Shown: in pieces, positions 58,560 to 64,000 of the stretch | Layout: every line of letters begins with the position of its first letter | Position numbering within the stretch: the stretch's first letter is position 1 | DNA from: Bugulina stolonifera | Taxonomy: Eukaryota; Bryozoa; Gymnolaemata; Cheilostomatida; Bugulidae | DNA length: 64,000 nucleotides | Assembly: GCA_935421135.1 (NCBI GenBank) | Contig: OW285187.1 | Coordinates: 11,185,929 to 11,249,928, forward strand | Reading direction: 5' to 3' | Made by a program: the position numbers and the translations under genes | Notes under the pieces: model-generated | Seen by the model: the letters and a program-made list of their open reading frames with translations, nothing else | Told to the model about the DNA's origin: nothing | Databases searched by the model: none

Positions 58560-58638
58560 TAGACAAGGTTCGTTTCCGAGTTTGCTGGACGGCGACTTGA
58601 GCGTGACTGGAGTTTGATCGACTGCAACTTCACTGGGC
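58560..58638 (+). promoter_or_regulatory. Probable first 5'UTR exon end of the septin-like gene
   Basis: A relatively GC-rich segment ending at a perfect donor (CTGGGC|GTAAGT at 58638/58639). A second non-coding exon with clean borders is at 60703-60764 (TGCAG|...AAAG|GTGAGT), and a third part precedes the ATG from 61432. The first exon start is a guess. Confidence 0.45.
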
Positions 58639-58825
58639 GTAAGTAAATCTAGATGCAATTTAAATGTCATTTTATGTAATTGCTAGCATAGCTGCATTAA
58701 TAAGTTGGTGTAGAGGATGGAGTAGCATGCCCACAGTTGCTCACTCTCGCTTGTCCCAGACTGTCACACTGACATTACAAGTCATTACCGAGTTAGTTAG
58801 TGTCCGGTGTGGTTGCAAACAATTG

Positions 58826-58905
58826 TAATTATATTATTATTATATTATTTTATAATAATTATATAATTATTATTATAATTGTAATAATAATTATATTATA
58901 ATTTC
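58826..58905. repeat. AT-only low-complexity block
   Basis: Almost pure (TTA/TAA)n sequence with self-complementarity, in the first intron of the septin-like gene. Confidence 0.7.
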
Positions 58906-61521
58906 GAGTTATCATTATTTATTATTAACACTAGACTATACCAATACAAGGATTAATATAATATTTATATATTATCTGCCAGAGGAGAGCCAACCTCAAT
59001 ATCAGCCAAAAAATGCATTTACCACTCTAGTTTCCTGCCACGAACAATTCGTGAGATAAGATGAGAAACCAACTTCCAATCCTAAACAGTGATATACTGT
59101 AAATATTGCAGACCCCCTAGTCCAAAAAATAGTTAAAACTAGAGACTCCCTTATAGATTTGCATGAAATTGATGGTGGAGTCCTACCTCATCCGAGGTAA
59201 ATTCTGAGTTGAATTATGATTATTTTTATTCATTTTATGGTTGGTAGGCCTATATTTAATAATCTAATGCACAACATACATTGACATTCAGTGTAGTTTG
59301 ATTCTAAAATTTAATTGCTGTTATTCATTTTAGTTTATTATTTTATATTTATATTATTAAGCTATGCAATGCATACATATTTTTTGAGTTCTAGTTCCAT
59401 TCTGCGATAGAATTGATTGTTGAATGGCAATCCTTATCCTTTACTACTATTGACTATATAATATTCTATTGTTGTAGCAATATTAATAAAACAGCAGTTA
59501 ATTAAATTTAACAGCACTTTTAGGTATGTCAAATCTTATGTTATCTATATTTGAATAGAAGTTAAATTTGGGGGAGTTCTACAATTGAATATAGTCAGTG
59601 TCTCTAGACTACAAGGGTAACATGATTTGTTAACTAAACTCACTCTAGGCCAATGTATGTAACCATTACCATGTAGTGGAAGTTGCAACTACTTTTGTCG
59701 TAACCCTCTACCAATTTACATTAGATCTATGTATATTAGACCTGTAATTGATTAGGATTAACTAGTTACTGTGGGCTGGAAGGTGAGCATTTTTCTTCCC
59801 TCCCCCAGCTCCCGCCGATAGTCATACTAGCGGACCAGTTTTAATGTGAGGTAGGCTACTCTGAAAAAAGGCCTAGATTAGGGGCAAGCATCACATTCAT
59901 AGTCTCAGCACACTCATCCTTAATCTACATTAAGATGATTGATACCACTATTACTGTAGACTGTACTATGTAGTAACTGTAAGTTCAGTCGGCATTTGTC
60001 AAGATTAGAGCGTTCTTGTTGATGCAGTGTAATATTTTTGTGAATATTGTTATTTTAATCTAAGACACTGCAGTTTTCCATGAATCCTAGTTGCAATGTT
60101 AAATAGCTCAATAATCATTCAATGGATTATCTAACTAAACTGTATGGTCTATTTACTGTAATTGTTTTGATTATACTACACAATAAAATAGGCCCATTAC
60201 TAAATAGTAAAAGGGTACAAAATTGATATAATGATGTCATGTTAATAAGTTTTAAATCCACATTGTTCTCATGTATGCTTCCCATAATATCATTATGATA
60301 ATCGTTACTTGCTGCAAACAACTGTAGTGTATTAGCAGCTTACAAGACATCTTATTAATGGTGCCACAAGTAAATACAATTTTTTATTACTATTTAATTT
60401 AGTATCCTATCCACAATGTCCTAGGAGCCACTGCAGTATGGCTAATAGGTTGATTCAATGCATAGTTTGACTCTCACAATTATGTGTTTGCAGAGGAATC
60501 TATTTTTCTAACAACATTACTGTAGGCTGTTGGATTTCTGAAAAATGAAAAATATGGTCCTGTATAGATTTATATTTTTCACATAGACTATAAAATGTAC
60601 ATGCAGATGTCGACGTATGTAGGCCTAATGATCAGTTTCATTAGCCTACATGCTAGTCTCAAATTATCATCTCATAAAGTGGTTCCAAATTTGTGCTTGC
60701 AGTAGCAGATCACGTTGGTAAAGAATATTATGCTTGTGCGAAGAATTTGATCTGCACTTCAAAGGTGAGTAGAATCTATTTAGGTACTGACTCTAAAATA
60801 TGCAGCTTGTATTTCTAGAGTTGTTTATCATTAGGTAATGTGGTTTGTATGTTGTGATACTGTGTTGTAGTCTCATGTGTTTTGCATATGAATAGTGTAG
60901 TTAGTTTATGGTTGATAACTTGAAATTTGATCTACTTGAGAAATTTGACACTACTTTGGGAAATACAATGAAGCATGCTTGCACGGCATATTTTGATTGC
61001 ATTTAGACAAATAGGTCAATAAAAGAAGTGCTGGCTGTGAATAGGATTCATCACCTGTACATTCTTGTCTAATTAATAGCTATTAGTTACTACTATTACA
61101 CTCATTAGCCACCAAACACAGCATATTATTAGTCTGTAGTTGCAGGTTTGTCCAGCACATACTGTAGTACTACTTGTTCCTACTACTGTTACAACACTGG
61201 ACTGTGTAGTGAATGTGAAATAGGAGTAGTCCACTAGGTGTCAGTGAAGTGTTACAGATTCACACACTTTTCGCTTCGTTTCCTTCCTGGCTCTTGGATT
61301 ATAGAGCTGTGAAACTACATCAAAGACCATATTAAACATAAAGTCATGGTGTAAACATACATTATCTTTTTACTGCACTGAGTACGGCTGTTACTAACTG
61401 ACAATTTAATTCTGAAATTTCATATTTCTAGAACACTTTGTCACAGCTGGTGTCAGACTACATTAAACTGGTTTGTAAGTGACAGGCATAGTTAGTACAA
61501 TCAGTCCGAGGAGAAGATAAA

Positions 61522-61588
61522 ATGGCTTCCACTAATGGCCATGTGAATGGTGAAGCACCACCTAGATTTATAGATCCCAAAACCTTTG
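61522..61588 (+). CDS. First coding exon of a probable septin (gene continues beyond the window)
   Basis: ATG follows an AG acceptor at about 61431 and a short leader. 22 codons (MASTNGHVNGEAPPRF, then IDPKTF) plus one base (G) end at the donor TTTG|GTAAGT. The PRFIDPKTFG run resembles the start of septin-2-group proteins (QFINPETPG), where the conserved GYVGF segment follows directly. Septins are GTP-binding filament proteins of the cortex and cytokinesis ring. The GTPase exons are not in the window, so the identification rests on this short N-terminus only. Confidence 0.4.
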
Positions 61589-62321
61589 GTAAGTACTTAA
61601 TCATTATTGTATAATATAACATGGTCTGTTTAGTTTATTCCTCTGTATTGGCATGTTCTCAGTGTTCCAGCTCTGTCTATTTCGTGGACCTATGCGATTC
61701 CTTCTATCTACTCTAGGGCCACTGAGATGCTATATGTGCATATACACAGTATGAGCAGTGTTAGACAGTATATACATACATGGTTGCTGTAATATTGACA
61801 TAATGCTAACTATATTCACAATCAGTGACACTATACTGGAAATTAGGTCATCGGCACATACATGTAGTCCTGCAGTTGTAAGTTAATCCATGGGAACAGG
61901 TTGAGTCTATGTTCACTCAGTATTTACCTGATTATCATGTAGTTTACTAACAATAACATACTGACTAGCTAGTTTCCTACTGCACAGCAATAGCATTGCA
62001 ATGAATTTATATCAAGTTTTAAAGAAAAAAATATTCTATATTCATATATTGATGAGTTGTCTGCTGTTGAACAACATCTGTCAAACTCAAGTCTGATAAA
62101 GATACCCATAAATATAATACATTACCCCCTGGAGGATGCGTGTATGTGTATGCATGTCTATCCAATAGCAGCCTAACATCTATGATTCAAAGTTAGAGAG
62201 TTTTAAAATATCAATACACTACATTGTTGGGAAGTGAAAAAACTATCTACATTATAGTTTGAGTTAGGCTTGGGAGTGAAATACACTGTACTTGTACAGT
62301 TGGTTTAGTCTACTGTCTACT

Positions 62322-62433
62322 ATGGATGAGGATATTGTATCTGTACAAGTACTCACTGGTTGCGACCAGGAGTGTTACGTGGAAAATGGAGATTTGGAGG
62401 GAAAAGAGCCTGTGTCGGTGGCTGAGAGGTTTG
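62322..62433 (+). CDS. Alternative first coding exon of the same probable septin gene
   Basis: ATG at 62322 opens 37 codons (MDEDIVSVQVLTGCDQE, then CYVENGD, EPVSVAERF) and ends in phase 1 at TTTG|GTGAGT. That is the same phase and the same TTT-G ending as the 61522-61588 exon, so either could join the same downstream exon. The acidic start has no known motif. It could also be an unrelated open segment. Confidence 0.4.
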
Positions 62434-64000
62434 GTGAGTGGGCGGGTGGATGGGTTGTGTTGTGTTGGAGATGTGATTGAATTAGTCATTATAGGTTATA
62501 AATTATAAACCATTACAATACTTACATTACATTACATTACAAGGTTATTAGTGCAAGCCTAATGCTAACTGCAATGTAATACTAGACGTTTTAGTAACTA
62601 GTGTGTTGAGTGGAGAGCTGGCTGTGTATGCAGGATGGGAATGAAGGGAAAGGAACCATACTGTACTGTTAAGATATTCCTCATATTTGTTATCTTAGTC
62701 CTATTTGTTTAGTGGTGACTCTCTGTATATGATTATATCCATGCTATGCAGGTCACTATTATCTAGGTTACAGGACAGTGTTATATCACTTGACATACAG
62801 ACCCTGCCTTATCTAAGCAAAATAAACACTCCACTCCATAACGATATATTGAGTGGCAAATTACCTTTAAAATGTTTTGATAGTCAGACTTTGATGTGCA
62901 CATCTATATTACCCCCTACACACATGTATTCCTACAATGTACATGCACATGCAGATGCAGCATGTGGTTGGCCATTTACATCCTACAAATTATCTAATAA
63001 TGAATATTGTAACTCTACACTGCATGCAGTAACAAGAGAAGTACTGTTTAGCTACAAGCTTGACAAAGATCCTCACAGTTAATTGTTTTATTACAGCTAT
63101 ACTATACAACTGTAATGAGTATGTACATTGCTACATAATAATATCATCTCCTCTAGTCTAGTTTATAACTACTCAATATAATACAGTTTATGGCTGCTCT
63201 AGATTTATATTACAAGACCTCTAACATATAAATAATCTTATTGTCTCAATAGTTCATAATGCAGCGTATTCTATTGGCTGGTTGGATAACTGCTCTCTGG
63301 CTGCCTAGTAGTGTTCTATGTTGCATACAGCTCTAATAACCTACATATTGATTTTGAAGTGCTTGGCTAAAGATAAAGTGCGTTGGCCAGGCAGCTAAGC
63401 TAGTTAATCTGCGTAGACTAGAGGGTAGTGTAATATACAAACAATCAGTATTCTCAACTCTCGCCATTGTCTACTTTCTATGCCTCAGTATAACTACAAG
63501 TAACATGTAGTATTCTACCTGATTAGTCTATTGTGCATAGCAAAAAGTAACATCATTTTGTCTGCAGTTGTAATCAATCGGTAGCTGATAAAGAGATATG
63601 ATTAGATTCCCATATCCTATTGCTTCCTACAGTCTGCAAGTTTCTATATCTAGAGAGATGTCCATGCCAATGTTATATGCATTATTCTTCAAGTATGTCC
63701 ACACTTCTCATCAGCTGAGGAGGGTAATTGCTGCCAACTCGGTGAATGGACCCCATATTTACCTTATCAGCCTATAGGTTGTAGAATGTGGATAGATAGA
63801 TAGTTCAACAGTTGTTTGCTGCAGAATAATGAGTACTAAGTAGGTTAATGGTGGGGACAACTCTACATCAGTGATACATGATGTAATTTGGTGAAGCCAG
63901 GCAAGATACATGTAGATGGGCTACCCTTTTGCAACACCTACCTGGCAAGGATTTAATCTGACCTATTTATAAATGTGGATACTCCAACCTTACAATCACA
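62434..64000. other. Intron or intergenic tail of the window
   Basis: The remainder should be intron of the septin-like gene. A 125-codon frame at 62705-63082 has no donor or acceptor support at its ends and resembles no family I know. A lone GGGGACAACTCT motif related to the foldback family lies at about 63853-63864. Confidence 0.4.

Noticed and set aside
62705..63082. 125-codon frame on +
   Set aside because: No start context, splice support or recognisable motif; composition is like the surrounding intron.

Overview
This is a eukaryotic, almost certainly metazoan, genomic window. It is AT-rich, its genes are split by many GT-AG introns of about 0.1-2 kb, and the recognisable genes are animal cell-polarity, cytoskeleton and signalling genes: a RIPOR/FAM65 protein, a RASEF-type EF-hand Rab, two Shisa/CYYR1-like small membrane proteins, an adducin and the start of a probable septin gene. 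The compact layout and the short adducin fit an early-branching invertebrate (sponge-like or similar), but the sequence alone does not fix the species. There is no operon, CRISPR array or other prokaryotic feature.

Layout. 1-25.9 kb: RIPOR-like gene on +, at least 21 coding exons and about 886 aa. Its intron at 15.8-23.3 kb carries a 6.7 kb Ty3-type LTR retrotransposon in antisense orientation, with long intact gag and pol frames, identical LTR repeats and a 4-bp target duplication. 27.9-37.8 kb: full-length RASEF-like gene on + (17 exons, about 751 aa: two EF hands, coiled coil, Rab GTPase, C-terminal CC prenylation motif). It converges with 38.3-41.1 kb, the first of two tandem four-exon genes on - that encode signal peptide, six cysteines, one membrane segment and PPxY tails; the paralogue lies at 42.5-45.7 kb. 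46-49 kb: repeats, a GC-rich island and one orphan exon on -. 49.7-55.2 kb: adducin-like gene on + that ends right after the head domain. 55.3-58.4 kb: a tRNA-derived SINE and a non-autonomous hAT element. 58.4-64 kb: 5' end of a gene on + with 5'UTR exons and two alternative first coding exons, probably a septin.

Repeat content is the most distinctive part. The retrotransposon carries a 20-bp palindrome in its LTRs and five more times inside pol, always in the same coding frame. A short foldback family with core GAGAGGACAACT is scattered over the whole window. Introns hold several minisatellites (22, 23, 25 and 61 bp units), one of which multiplies a splice-donor sequence. A second TIR element lies inside the adducin gene.

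The protein-coding genes look like ordinary neighbours and show no sign of working as one cluster. RIPOR, RASEF, adducin and septin all act on Rho/Rab or membrane-skeleton biology in other animals, but their adjacency here is probably coincidental.
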